Shown here one piece after another: positions 34,123 to 45,225 of a DNA stretch of 58,949 nucleotides. The position numbers and the translations under genes are program-made. The stretch's first letter is position 1. Each line of letters opens with the position of its first letter. Source of the stretch: Cytidiella melzeri (lineage: Eukaryota; Basidiomycota; Agaricomycetes; Polyporales; Irpicaceae). The notes under the pieces were generated by a model. That model saw only the letters and a program-made list of their open reading frames with translations. It was not told the origin of the DNA and ran no database searches. Location of the stretch: NCBI GenBank assembly GCA_022592445.1, contig JABYQR010000288.1:1-58949 (forward strand). The letters run 5' to 3'.

Positions 34123-34367
34123 GTCTTCTTGGGTGATGAGGAGGAGATTGTCTTCGTTTGGAGTCTGGTGATGCTCAGAGTAGTATTTGCTGTTGACCGC
34201 TTCTGTTGGGTCTGCCTGAGTGTACCGATTTGGGCACGGTTGTTCGTCACACTCGTAGAATATGCCTTCGTAGAAGTGGTTGTCTGTGACCGTGCTCGAA
34301 TCGAAGAAGTGTATGTAATTGTAGCAGGGGAGGCTAGACGACGTGATGGGCAAAAACTGTGGACTAT

Positions 34368-35096
34368 CTAGATCCACTCAAAGTAGCTATCACTATTGAC
34401 TACGTTAAGTTGTGCTAAAACTCTATCGTAGTTTTTACGAAGCTGCTTGAAGGAAACTTTCCCGATTGCTTTACAACCCCAGTCCAGGAGCTGCCACTCG
34501 CGGTCTGCTGTGACGGGAGCGAGTTTGTCGACTCGGTTGAGGAAGCGATTAACCTTGTTGACAAGGTGAAGCAGTGCGCGACGGTGGTCGGGGTTGGCGC
34601 GGTTCAGGAGTTCTTCTAGCTCCGTGAGAGCTTGCAGGCGAGTGCGGACAGCGGTAAGCTGAGGCTTGAAGATGCCGACAAGGTCAACCGGTGATAACTT
34701 CTTGAAGTCTATCAACACCGGTTTAGGTGCGGTGGGAGCGGGAGTGGGCGGGGGAAGCTTAGCGAGCCGCTCAGAGAGAGTCGGCTTGTGGGTTTGCTGC
34801 TCAGCTAGAGTGCGAGCACGTTCCTCAGCTGCACGTTCTCCGTATGCTCGGGCAGAAGCGCGAAGTTGTCGATTTTCCTCGTAAGAGGGGACAGTGAGGG
34901 TGATGCCTTTGACAGGCGGCTTCTTTGATACGTACTTCGCGACGTTGACGAGGTCTTTGTCAGACCAGTGATGAGGTTGACCGCTTTTACGCTTGGCAGC
35001 GAGAGCGTCGAGGAAAGATGTTGGAAGAGACCTCTTGAGCTGAGGCTCAGTGGCAGGGAGGTTCTTAGAAAAACGGGGGCGTGTGTCCTTAGGCAC
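34368..35096 (-). CDS. Gypsy leader ORF upstream of gag
   Basis: This is a 242-residue frame from MPKDTRPRFSKNLPATEPQL to SDSYFEWI. It holds a Lys/Arg-rich N-terminus, HHWSDKDLVNVAKYVSKKPP, a Glu/Arg-rich segment (ERAAEERARTLAEQQ), a proline-rich linker (LPPPTPAPTAPKP) and a Leu-rich C-terminal half with possible helices. It has no zinc knuckle or known catalytic motif. Its last codons overlap by about 10 nt a frame that runs in phase into gag (GTG at 34377, then DLDSPQFLP ... CDEQPCPNRYTQ ... MDPNQPAAP). Gag could thus be made by a shift or by reinitiation. Its role is unknown; it may be an extra N-terminal Gag domain. The frame is intact. Confidence 0.6.
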   Translation of the reverse strand: MPKDTRPRFSKNLPATEPQLKRSLPTSFLDALAAKRKSGQPHHWSDKDLVNVAKYVSKKPPVKGITLTVPSYEENRQLRASARAYGERAAEERARTLAEQQTHKPTLSERLAKLPPPTPAPTAPKPVLIDFKKLSPVDLVGIFKPQLTAVRTRLQALTELEELLNRANPDHRRALLHLVNKVNRFLNRVDKLAPVTADREWQLLDWGCKAIGKVSFKQLRKNYDRVLAQLNVVNSDSYFEWI

Positions 35097-35230
35097 TAGA
35101 CAACGCGCAGGGGGTAGAAACGGACGACGTAAGTGTAGCTCAACGGTATGAAGAGACCGGAGACGTACTCGTCAAACAGGAATAAACTTTTTTAAACGGT
35201 GGGAATGGGGGAACCCAGGGTTTCACAACG

Positions 35231-35240
35231 ATCTCGACCT
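35231..35240 (-). promoter_or_regulatory. Putative self-primer binding site of the gypsy element
   Basis: On the minus strand AGGTCGAGAT starts 2 nt after the 5' LTR end. Its exact complement, ATCTCGACCT, lies in the LTR at 35455-35446, about 35 nt after TATATATA, where the transcript should begin. In Tf1/sushi elements the RNA 5' end folds back onto such a site and primes reverse transcription. I see no TGG-starting tRNA site here. Confidence 0.7.
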
Positions 35241-35242
35241 AA

Positions 35243-36008
35243 TGACACGGAGACAGGGCTCGACGTGACAAACAGGGACACGATGTGGATGACGACGAGG
35301 AGGTGGTGGCAGGCGTGAAGCACAATGCGTTCACCAGCTATCAAACTTATTCAGAAAGCTAGCCCAGTAAAGACCAAGTTAGTATTGTTACTACCAGCTA
35401 TGTAGTACAAGAGGGGGTTGCTTACCTAGCCCAGTAAAGACCAAGAGGTCGAGATGGGGGGCTAGAAGCGTACATGCAGCAGTATATATAGACTTCAGGG
35501 ACCTGCGCACAGACCATGTTGAGGGCAGGCTTTGCAAGAAGCCGTGTGAACGAAGAACAAAAGAACTACCTAAAAGAGAACAATAGCTATTGTCTAGACC
35601 TTGCCAAGAACTCTACCTGTGAGAGAATCTATCTAAAAGGAGACCAACTATTGTATTCCATTCCCACACCTGTGAGAACATCCTTCCATAAAGAGAACAA
35701 TAGGGAAAGAACAATAAGGAGCCCATGTGGACGGTATCTATGACGTCAAACCCTAGCTATGGGCTGAGCCATGTGTCTGTAGCCATGTGGTCTTACATAA
35801 GCTGAGTCACGTGCCAGTGTGACGTAGCAGCTAGTACCGTGACCATGTAGAGCGTCTAAGCCACGTGATACGGGCGCTTAATAGATGTGTGCAGAGAGGG
35901 TTGCAAGCTAGGTTGCAACTGGGTTTCAAGTAGGTTTCAAGCTAGGTTTCAAGTTATAAACTAGAGGTAAAATGCGAAAAATAAGGGCTAGTCGGGCCAT
36001 CCACGACA
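35243..36008 (-). repeat. 5' LTR of the gypsy element (family alpha, copy E)
   Basis: This 766-bp LTR begins TGTCGTGGATGGCCCGAC on the minus strand and ends GTCTCCGTGTCA. A TATATATA promoter box lies at about 35483-35490. It shares an open antisense frame of about 75 codons with other copies (MLRAGFARSRVNEEQKN on the plus strand). Confidence 0.88.
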
Positions 36009-38158
36009 GTGTTTGCCCGGATGACCAGCCGCGGGTGTGTCATGGCAAGATTTGACGATTTCGTGACAGAGCTCTTTGTTGTTAGGGATGTAGAGTTTTC
36101 CCTTGTAATAGAGGAGCCCGTCACTCTCTTCCCATTCGAGTAAACCGCCGACAAGTTTGCGAGGACCCTTTTTGCGAAGGGTAGCGAGGGCTTGTGCAAC
36201 TTCTGCTTCTTGCTCCGTGCATTCTCGGATCTTTGATTCGAGTGGAGAAGCAGTGGCGAGCGCACTGGTAGCGAGGATCCGGAAGTGTTCCGGTTTCAGT
36301 ACCACCTGATCCTTGTTGTCTTCTTCGTCCGTGACAGCGTGAGAGTGAAGACGAGAGAGAGGATCAGCGTGTATCATGGTACTACCGGGCTTGTGTACCA
36401 ACACAAAGTCGAAGTCAGCCAAAAGTAATGACCAACATGCTTGACATCGAGTGAGGTGTTGCGCAGTCTTCCAGTATTGCAGGTTTGCGTGAGCTGTCCA
36501 GATCTCAAACAGTTCCTTGAGCCCCTCAAGGTGGTGGCGCCAATCTTTGAGAGCCTCGGTGATGGCTAACATCTCCCGATCAAAGATTTCGTAGTGTCAT
36601 GGATGGCCTGACTAGCCCTTAATTTTCGCAATTTACCTCTTGTTTTTATCTGTAAAACTCCGGGCTGCAACCCAGTTGCAACCTTCTCTGCATAAACTCC
36701 CTTTTCACGTCTATTAAGCGCCCGTATCACGTGGCTTAGACGCTCCACACGGTCACATTACTTGCTGCTACGTCACACTGGCATGTGACTTAGCTTAAGT
36801 AAGACCACATGGCTACAAGCACATGGCTCAGTCCATAGCTAGGGTTTGACGTCATAGATACCATCCACATGGGCTCCTTATTGTTCTTTCCCTATTGTTC
36901 TCTTTATGGAAGGATGTTCTCACAGGTGTGGGAATGGAATACAATAGTTGGTCTCCTTTTAGATAGATTCTCTCACAGGTAGAGTTCTTGGCAAGGTCTA
37001 GACAATAGCTATTATTCTCCTTTAGGTAGTTCTTTTGTTCTTTGTTCACACGGCTTCTTGCAAAGCCTGCCCTTAACATGGTCTGTGCGCAGGCCCCTGA
37101 AGTCTATATAAGCAGCTACATGTACGCTCCTAGCCCTCATCTCGACCTCTTGGTCTTTACTGGGCTAGGTAAGCAACACCCCTCTTGTACTACATAGCGA
37201 GTAGTATCAATACTAACTTGGTCTTTACTGGGCTAGACATCTGCATAAGGTTTATAGCTGGTGAGAGCACTGTGCTACACGCCTGCCACCACCTCCTCGT
37301 CGATATCCACTTCGTATCCCTATCTGTCACGTCGAGCCCTGTCTCCGTGTCACGTAGTTACGCTCTGCTTCAGTCATAGAGTCGGACCGGTAGGCAATAG
37401 GGTGGTAGAATCCATCTTTCTTTGATTTCTGGGAGATGATTTCACCGGTCGCATAGCCCGAGGCATTGACTTCTAGACGTGTAGGGAGTTCAGGGTCCCA
37501 GACTGCCAAGATAGGCTTAGTGGTAAAGGCCTTCTTTAGCATCGTGAAGGCAGTCTGCTGTGCTGGACCCCAGACAAACGGTACGTCCTTCTTAGTCAGG
37601 TCGTGTAGAGGCCGTGCGTGCTTTGAGAAGTCTTGAATGAAGCGGCGGTAGAAGTTGGCAAACCGGATGAATCCTCTGACTTCTTTGAGGTTCTTGGGTG
37701 TGGGCCACGTAGAAACTGCTTGGACTTTGACAGGGTCCATAGCTACTTCGCCAGCGCGAATGATCAACCCGAGGTACTCAATCTCAGATTTCTCAAACTC
37801 GCACTTTTCCGGACGAAGATACAGATCGTGCTGCTGAAGTCGCTCAAGGACTTCATGAACAACCTTGCGGTGCTCTGTCAGGTTGTTACTTCAGATCAAG
37901 ATGTCATCTAGATAGACAGCCACCTTGCCCTCGGCCACGAGGTCGGCAAAGATGTTGTCCATCAGAGCTTGGAAGGTAGCGGGTGAGTTCGTGAGACCGA
38001 AGAACATGACTTTAGGTTTGAAAAGTCCTCGGTTGGTAACAAAAGCCGCTTTGTACTCATCTCCTTCTTTGATGCGGACGTTGTGGTATCCCCAACAAAC
38101 ATCGAATTTGGTGAAGATCTTTGCACCCTTGAGCTTGTTGATAATGTCGGTAGCAAGC
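36009..38158 (-). pseudogene. Second gypsy copy, partial pol only, split by a solo LTR
   Basis: This is equivalent to 29698-31075 of the first copy: integrase N-terminus (HDTPAAGHPGKH), RNase H (LAITEALKDWRHHLEGLKEL) and reverse transcriptase (VTNRGLFKPKVMFFGLTNSP and VAVYLDDILI). The RT core frame is open here where the first copy is shifted, but Trp after DDILI is TGA. The fragment starts directly at the LTR edge at 36008 and ends at 38158 inside the helper-like gene, with no LTR or duplication of its own. It looks like a recombination or template-switch product. A solo LTR sits at 36595-37352. Confidence 0.85.
36590..37357 (+). mobile_element. Solo LTR, family alpha (copy F)
   Basis: The LTR spans 36595-37352 (TGTCATGGATGGCCTGAC ... 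CTGTCTCCGTGTCA), flanked by the perfect pentamer CGTAG at 36590-36594 and 37353-37357. The host gypsy sequence reads ATTTCGTAG | TTACGCTCTG across it, matching the uninterrupted first copy (ATTTCGTAGTTACG). Two of its CTATTGTT/ATTGTTCT motifs lie in the upstream half and a TATATAAG box at about 37105. Confidence 0.93.
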
Positions 38159-39189
38159 TCGCTGATGTTTGTATCGGTGAAGACATTCCGAGGATAATCA
38201 GCTTGAAACATACCATTAGAGCCAGCCGCCCCAACACGGGTATACATAGCTTGATGCTTGACTTTTTAGTGACCTTCTCAGCGAGTGTCGCAATACTCCA
38301 GTTATCGGCCTTGTCAGCTGCCTCAACACTGGCGACAATCTGATAACGTTGTCAGCATGCAACTCAAGTTCATGTCGTTCAACCACGCACCTGTTTCTTA
38401 ATTCGTCCTCGAACCTGTGTTAACGTGTCCCCCGCAAGCTTCTTGATGTTCGCCCAATCAGCGTGATTCTGCTCGATATCAGGTGGAAGGTCAAAGCGGT
38501 GTTCTTGAATGATTTTCTAATAAATGTTTCAATCATATTTCATGCGACTGAGTCTCAAGATCACGTCGTTTACCATGGCTGCATTGAGAGAAACAGTTCC
38601 CTTATATTGCAAGAGTGATCCTGATAATAGAACATGGATAGCGGTTCCTTTGATGTTCATCTGCATTGTGCCAACGTGTCAGTGCGGTCATACAGTCAAG
38701 TCCTCCCGTGGCATATACAAGCTTACCAATGTCTTCCTTGTCGGCTCGAAAGGAGCCTTGCTATGAGAGGTCTTCACTTGCTCTTGAAGTATTGCTAAGA
38801 TTGCCGTATATAACATAAGGTCGCGCGCAAATTGCGGAGACTTGCACAGATATAGTCAATGATCAGTGCATCTGTTACGAGGCGACACAGTGCTAGAGAC
38901 TCACCACCAAAAACTCTCGCAAGTCCCGAGCATATTCGTCACGAAGTTTCTTGTTGCCTGCAAGAGACTTGACGAACAGCTCCACATTCTTGTTCATCTC
39001 CACTGTGGATGCTGGACTGCTGGTAGCTTCGGGACTGCCGTCTTCATCTTCATCTCCTTCGTCTTCAACGTTTCGCGTTCGCTTGCCAAGTATGCTTGAG
39101 GGTGGGAGCAGGTTTGGAGTTACAATAGGGGGATCTGGCGCGCGCATCGCCGAAGTCAGACTATTCGAAAGCGAATCAGTCATTGTCAA
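38159..39189 (-). pseudogene. Helper-like gene divergent to the transposase-like gene, truncated
   Basis: On the minus strand exon 1 (39189-38904) gives an Asp/Glu-rich N-terminus, SSILGKRTRNVEDEGDEDED, then NKNVELFVKSLAGNKKLRDE and YARDLREFLV. Later pieces are AILQEQVKTSHSKAPFEPTR, LQYKGTVSLNAAMVNDVILR, IQEHRFDLPPDIEQNHADWA, NIKKLAGDTLTQVRGRIKKQ and, after an intron, ADNWSIATLAEKVTKKSSIK. I recognise this as a family of unknown function that in mushroom genomes lies head-to-head with a large transposase-like gene, as here. The C-terminal part is cut at 38158 by the second gypsy fragment. It is probably an accessory protein of a mobile element; its activity is unknown. Intergenic distance to the plus-strand gene is about 300 bp. 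Confidence 0.55.
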
Positions 39190-39199
39190 AGTTTGTGGA

Positions 39200-39517
39200 C
39201 AAGGAATGGCGCAGAGGGGAGGGAGGAAAGAAGATGGTGAAGAGGGGAAAGGAACGGTGTTGCAATGGAACTGTGACCAAGCCTGCCCTTTTATACTGCA
39301 TCGTCACTGTGATAATGAACAAACCACTGCACATTTGGCCGTGGTCAGTTTGCCCACAATGAGATCAAATCTTGGTTATGGCCATGGCTCGCAACATGTG
39401 CTGTTATTGGCGTGCAAGTAAAATAGTGCGTACCGTTGATTTGCAACTTCAACCAGCACAATGCCCCCCAAAGCCACTTTACCCAGCTGTGTGTGATGTA
39501 TCCGAGACAGCCTAGAT
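39200..39517. promoter_or_regulatory. Divergent promoter between helper and transposase-like genes
   Basis: About 300 bp separate the two head-to-head genes. A TTTTATACTGC box lies at about 39289. Near 39461 an ATG (MPPKATLPSCV) is followed by a TGA in the same frame; it may be the original start of the plus-strand gene, now disrupted. Confidence 0.4.
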
Positions 39518-42500
39518 GTGTTGACTGAGAAAATTGACTTCATAGGCTTTCTCTCCAGCGTTGATGGAAAGCAGATCAAGTGTACCTATTGTGCACCGTT
39601 TGAGCCTGATGTCAGAAAGCACTGGATCCAACGTACCAGCCTCGCAGCACACATGAAGGGAGTGCAGCATCAGCGATGCTCAACGGCGCATGAAGAGCAA
39701 CAAGCCCAAGCCCATCAAGCTCAGCTACGGAGAGATCTGCTGCAGCAAGAGTTCATATCGCTCCAGCAGTTGTCGGCCCTTAAGGATCTTGGCAGCCATT
39801 TGGAACAGCAAGACAGAGAGAAAAGACAGTCGAGGGACAGTGAGCAAGGAGAGCCGGGGATGACGGGTGAAGAGAGAGCAATGTGGACTGATTATAATCT
39901 TCACGGCGCCACCTTCAGTCTTGGTGAAGATCCTTCAGAGCGCGTACACACTGAGCTTGATGAATAAATCAACAACTTCCGCCTGCAAGATGCTAGGCAA
40001 ACGGCGTACAAACTGGGCTTCGGTAGCGAGACTGATGATAATAACGACACAAGTACTGTACGTACGGAAGGACTTGCACAAGATGAGCAGTACTTGGCGG
40101 ACATTCTTGCTGAATCATGTAAGTACACATTTCGTTGTCTTCGTTGTCTATATTGTCTCAATTTGGAATCCAACAGACGAAAACTCTCCGTTTGACGGCT
40201 TGGACGATGAGAGACCTCACGTCTCTGATTCACAGTGGGCTCCATATGAGTCCAAGACCGTGAGTGACATTGTAGCCACCTCTGACGTCTTCAAGTGAGC
40301 TCATTTATTTTCTTTAGATGTTTCTCCTCAATCTTCTGTCGAACCTTCCGCGACTTCGCATCTCAGAGTCACTTATGAAGGTTTTTCTTTGGATCATGGA
40401 GCAGGCTGGGGCACGAGATGTCCCTTCATTCTATTGTCTACAGAAGATACAGAAGGAGCTGCGCATGCAGGGAGGTGTTTCCACAACAAAGTTTCAGTCC
40501 ATTCAAGGGAACGTGTTTTATATCAACAATCCTCGTGAGATTATTGCCAAGGTTTGTCTTTCTTACTTGCGAAAAACCTGTTTAATCATGGTTTATCGCA
40601 GGACTGGTCGAATCCCCTCATACGCCCTCATATACACGTCTATCCCGAGATTCCTGATGGCCCTGTCAGTGAGGTATGGCATGGAGAGAAGTGGTGCAAA
40701 GACATGGACCTTGATACTCTGTCTCCCATGTACGACGCTGGAGACAGGCACTTCTATGTCAACGAGCTGACACGGTTGTACGATGGTTCATTGGTCATAC
40801 CATTCCGATGGATTGTTTATCATAACGCTGTTCACGCAGAATCATGGAAGGTTACTGTTGATGATCAGGTAAGTTACTCTTGTTCTCTCAACATTATATT
40901 CGGATGCTGATGGAGCTCAGGGTATGGTGACTGTACATGATGAGGGAGAACCACTCATGGTACCTGCCTCTGAGATGACCGACAATTACTTTGACCTTGA
41001 GCACAGTCATGAACTACCTCAGACTTGGAGTGGTAAGTGCATAATACAATTGTTCTGGCACATGCTCACTTTATAACAGCACACTCACACACAAACCGCT
41101 TCCCTTCTGCAATGCCGAACCATCTTCGTGAGGTTGCAGGTGGTGACCCGCTGTATACTAGCTTCACTGACTACTTCGGTGATGATGTATCCGGAAATCG
41201 CTCGAAGTCTTGGAACAAGCATTGGAATGCGTACATTGTTCACCGGAACTTACCAAGGGCATTACTGCAGCAACAGTATCATACCCACTTCATATCAACA
41301 TCTCCTCACGCTACCATCTCCGAGCAGTTTGTAGCTTTCAAGCAGACCATTGAGTAAGGTTCTATTTTGTCAGCCGTCAGCACAGCGCACGCTTACTGGA
41401 TTATTATGTAGATCAACTCATCAGGAGCCAGTTCGTGTTCTAGATGCTGCCACTGGTAAGATGGCGCGGTTTCGAATCTTTGTCAGTGCTGCGCCATCCG
41501 ATAACCCCATGCAAAGTGAACTGTCATCTCACATTGGTGGTGGCGGCAACCTCTTCTGTCGTAAATGCGATGTTGGTGGTACAACACTTGAAAAAGAAAG
41601 TACGGAAGGCTACGAGAGCCTCTTTCACGTGAGTCAGCAGCCTGTCATTCAAATCTCTTCTAATTAATAGTTGCTGCATTTGGCTCACATCAACTGTCAG
41701 TCTGGAACATTACGATCAAAAGAGAAGATTCTGAAGTCTCTCGAGACGCAAGTCAATCAAGCTTGCACAGGTGTCAAGCAGCGTATCAGCGATATCCAAA
41801 CAGCAACTGGAATCAAGGACGTATATACACAATTTTGGATTGAAGACCTTCTTGCTCGTGCAAAAGTGATGAAGGAAGCAAATCGTAAGCGCTCTACTGA
41901 AGACATTCGATCTGAACTCCAGCAATGGGTTCATGACCACCAAGATGAAATTTACAGTAGCTTTTTGACACTGAAGGGTGCGTGCCAACTTGATTTCGTG
42001 ATGAACTCCACCTCGACCATGACATAGGGTTTGATCCGACCAAAGATACCCCGATCGAAATTCTTCATACGATTCTTCTCGGCCTTGTCAAGTACGGTTG
42101 GCATCTCACGCACAAGTCATGGGATCCCACACAGAAAGCGCTGTACGCTCTTCGGCTTCAAAGTACAATGACGAGTGGACTGTCGCTTCCAGCCATTCGC
42201 GCGAGCTATATTATGCAGTACGCTAACTCTTTGATTGGACGTCAGCTCAAGACTGTAGCTCAGACATCTGTATTCCACGTCCACGATCTGATTGGACCCT
42301 TGGAGTTCCAGCTCTGGAAGGCTATTGGTGAGCTATCGGCATTGATGTGGTTTCCGGAGATCCACAATATGCAACTATACCTCGTACGTTGAATGCTCAG
42401 TGGCTTGCAATGAAGGATCTTATATACCAATGATTGTAGGACTACGTAGACGTTGCGGTAGGCAATGTTCTGGACCTATTTGCGGTGATCGACCCGTTGA

Positions 42501-43710
42501 AGATCATCCAAAAGTTAAAGCTCCATCTGCAGCTGCATGCACGAGAAGATATCCTTCGCTTTGGGCCTTTGGTTGGCGTCTGTACCGAAGGCTTTGAATG
42601 CTACAATGCCGTCTTCCGTTTTTGTTCTATCCTGTCTAATCACTTGGCACCAAGCAGAGATATTGCGATCCAACTTGCAGATCAGGAAGCACTGAAGCAC
42701 TGTCTTACGGGTGGTTCATGGGCGACATCGCAGAACGAATGGATATCCGCTGGTTATGGTGTACAAGATATGCTTGTCAAACACTCACTTCTGCAGCGAC
42801 TAGTTGGGTGGAGTCCTACAACTGTCAAAAGTGTTGGTAAGAACACAGTATTTCTCAGATTGACATCTCACTGTTGTCTGAACCTATATAGGAGCCAGTA
42901 AAGCAAAACCGCTCAAGCGAGGCATGAAGACACGTCCTATAGTGCAGCTTTCCGAAACAAAGGCACCACACACTCTGAACTATTGCTCATTTGTAGCGAC
43001 ATCAGAATGGATTGAGGGTATATCTTTTGTAACACAGTCCAAAGACGACTGTACTGTTGGCTTGTGGGTCTTTGCCGAGTCCCCGCTCAATGTAAGTAAG
43101 AAATTATAGCTGGATCATTGTCTACAAATAATTGAACATCATCTGTGATGTAGGCCGAACTCCTTGTTGGTCGAGTGAACGAGATCTGGATCTCAAATAC
43201 TGTATCATCACAGAGCATTGTCATTTTAGAGCTCTTCCAAGTGGCAGCCAGTCGACATCCAACATTTGGGATGCCATTCTTGACATGTCGCCATGGGGAA
43301 CCATCATCAATGCTTCTGCCCACAACGGTGCGCAACATAAATTGATAGCTCAGCTAAATCTTGCTCATACTCATACCTTAGAGCATCAAGTTTGATTTTA
43401 ATGTACAGCACGATTGCTTGTACGCTGGTTGCACCGCATCTGGAAGCAAGCCTCAAGTGCAAGAGTGAACAGAATCAGGAAAAACTGAGATGTTTGTGGA
43501 ACATCGCCATGATACGACAGCAGATCGTTTCATTATGAACATGCACGCGTTTCACAACGCGCATCTTATCAGGCTTGCAGTTCCTCGCACACTTTCTGCT
43601 CCTCAGCCTCTTTATGCAGATGTACATCAAAGCACGCGGAGATTTCAGCACGTTTGCGCACCTCACAAGGAGAAAAGAGAGCAACGCAAAAGGAGAACAG
43701 AGAGGCAAAG
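39518..43710 (+). pseudogene. Large multi-exon transposase-like gene (KDZ/Plavaka-like), decayed
   Basis: The N-terminus has a C2H2-like finger, KCTYC...HWIQRTSLAAH with KGVQH. After DELDE a TAA (39965) interrupts the frame, which continues NFRLQDARQTAYKLGFGSET. Later exons, joined across 50-60 nt introns, give [144 protein letters not shown]-like and FGPLVGVCTEGFECYNAVFR, ILSNHLAPSRDIAIQLADQE and, at the end, FIMNMHAFHNAHLIRLAVPR. This is a widespread family in mushrooms; I place it loosely with KDZ/Plavaka elements from the overall layout, not from identified catalytic residues. In-frame stops indicate decay, although most exons are still readable. Confidence 0.65.
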
Positions 43711-45225
43711 AAAGCAGCTGGGCACAGTATTCAAAAGGAGGCCCATGTTGGAGAGGAGGCTAATGTCAGTCGCAAGCGGAAGAGGCAGCTTGACAGTGTC
43801 CTGAAGGTGACCAGGATGAATTGGAGGTCGGGTTTGATTGAGCAGTCCACACATACCAATGTAGTTGATTCTCAAATGACGTCAGATTTATTGAGCTCAG
43901 TATATTTGTGCGTGAGCTGTTCTGTGCAAATCGCAGTGGGACAACCAAGTCAAGCTTGGTTTGTTCTTTAGTCATTCCCGTCGTTGAGCGCCTATGAACA
44001 GTAGTGGCGCGCGTGGACCAATTGTCCTTGGCCATCGACCACCATCACTGGCCATCTCATCTTCACGCACTTATAAAAAGGCATGCGACTCTGTCTCTCA
44101 AGATGCTCTCGTCCTCGTCATTCCCTGCTCTCATTCAGATCCATGATTCAGCAACAGAGCACGCCCACAGTGCCACACTGGCATGAGGATGGAGGCTGAT
44201 GAGGAAAAGCCTGAGCAGTTGTCAGAGCACGAGCATCAAGGTACGAGTTCAGCTGACTGTCCAACAATGTACTGTGACACTGTGCTCATCAAGTGAGGCG
44301 GTTGAGCCTCAGACACACCTCGTGCTTATCAAGAAGACACCGCTGCGGAAAATCCTACAAGGCCCTGCGTTTGCGGATGGAATACCGTACTTTATGCAGC
44401 CATTGCTACATCGCTTCCGTGGTCATACATCGCACGGCCCACCTCTGCCAATAAAGGATGCCGAGCAAAAACTTGCCTCGGGTTTTCTTTGCGATTCTGG
44501 CGCCTTGCAAGCGAACAACTGAACACGTCTGCATTCTATGGGCTGACTGTGGCTCAAGGAGAGCAGACAATTCTGCTGCAGGCTGCTGAGCCTCGTACCG
44601 GTCTTCACACGCGCAAGCCTCGGAGAAGACTCAGAGCGGCAGCTTGCTTTGCTGGGCATGATGAAGGACATCATTGTGTCATGGGGATAATTGCAGACGT
44701 CGAAGCGAAAGCACGTAGCGAGTATGAACGTGTCCCAGTGTAATTAATAGAGTCTGAGTATGACATAGATCCGCCGTAATTGTTTTGTTAAGCAAATAGG
44801 GGAGCGGAAATGACTGCGAGAACGTATACTAAGCACACTGAGATGTCGGCAGCTAAGCTGCTATTGCAGTGGACGACGGACTTGGACGTCGAAGACAAGA
44901 CTTTGCCCGGATGAGATGAGGCCAGCGCCAGCGAGCACGGTATTTTACTGAAGATACGGTACACAGTGACTTGTCTGTCACACACGCTCTCTTCATTCTG
45001 GCAGACAGATATCTGGCAGGCCATAATTACAGGTATGTACATGTGCACTTTCCAACATTATCGGTGTAAATATGTGGTACCGGCCACCAAGCTTGCAGCT
45101 GCTGGGCCACCTACCTCCGCCACATGGCTCACATGTGCAATGCGCACGCGCGGCAGATGCGGGTTCAGTCGGCCATTCTGTGGTCATTCCAGACTACCGC
45201 TACGTGGCGCTCAGTTGGCGGTGTA
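43711..45225. other. Flank with a promoter-like site and unassigned frames
   Basis: A strong TATAAAAAG box lies at about 44074-44082 with an ATG about 20 nt later. Open frames at 44004-44186 and 44489-44743 on the plus strand have no motif I know. This may be the 3' part of the transposase-like element or another small gene. Its border with R1 copy II is near 45225. Confidence 0.35.

Larger units (their letters stand above)
27466..36008 (-). mobile_element. Chromodomain Ty3/gypsy retrotransposon (Tf1/sushi-like), near full length
   Basis: On the minus strand the order is 5' LTR (36008-35243), self-priming-type primer site, leader ORF, gag, protease, reverse transcriptase, RNase H, integrase, chromodomain, polypurine tract and 3' LTR (28156-27466). 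A solo LTR of the same family but opposite orientation (33326-34094) is inserted in gag. The outer flanks differ: copia gag on the left (AGATAC) and a second gypsy copy on the right (GTGTTTG). There is therefore no target duplication, suggesting recombination between elements. Several inactivating changes are present (frameshifts in reverse transcriptase, a stop before the last pol segment, catalytic Glu to Lys in integrase). Confidence 0.9.
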
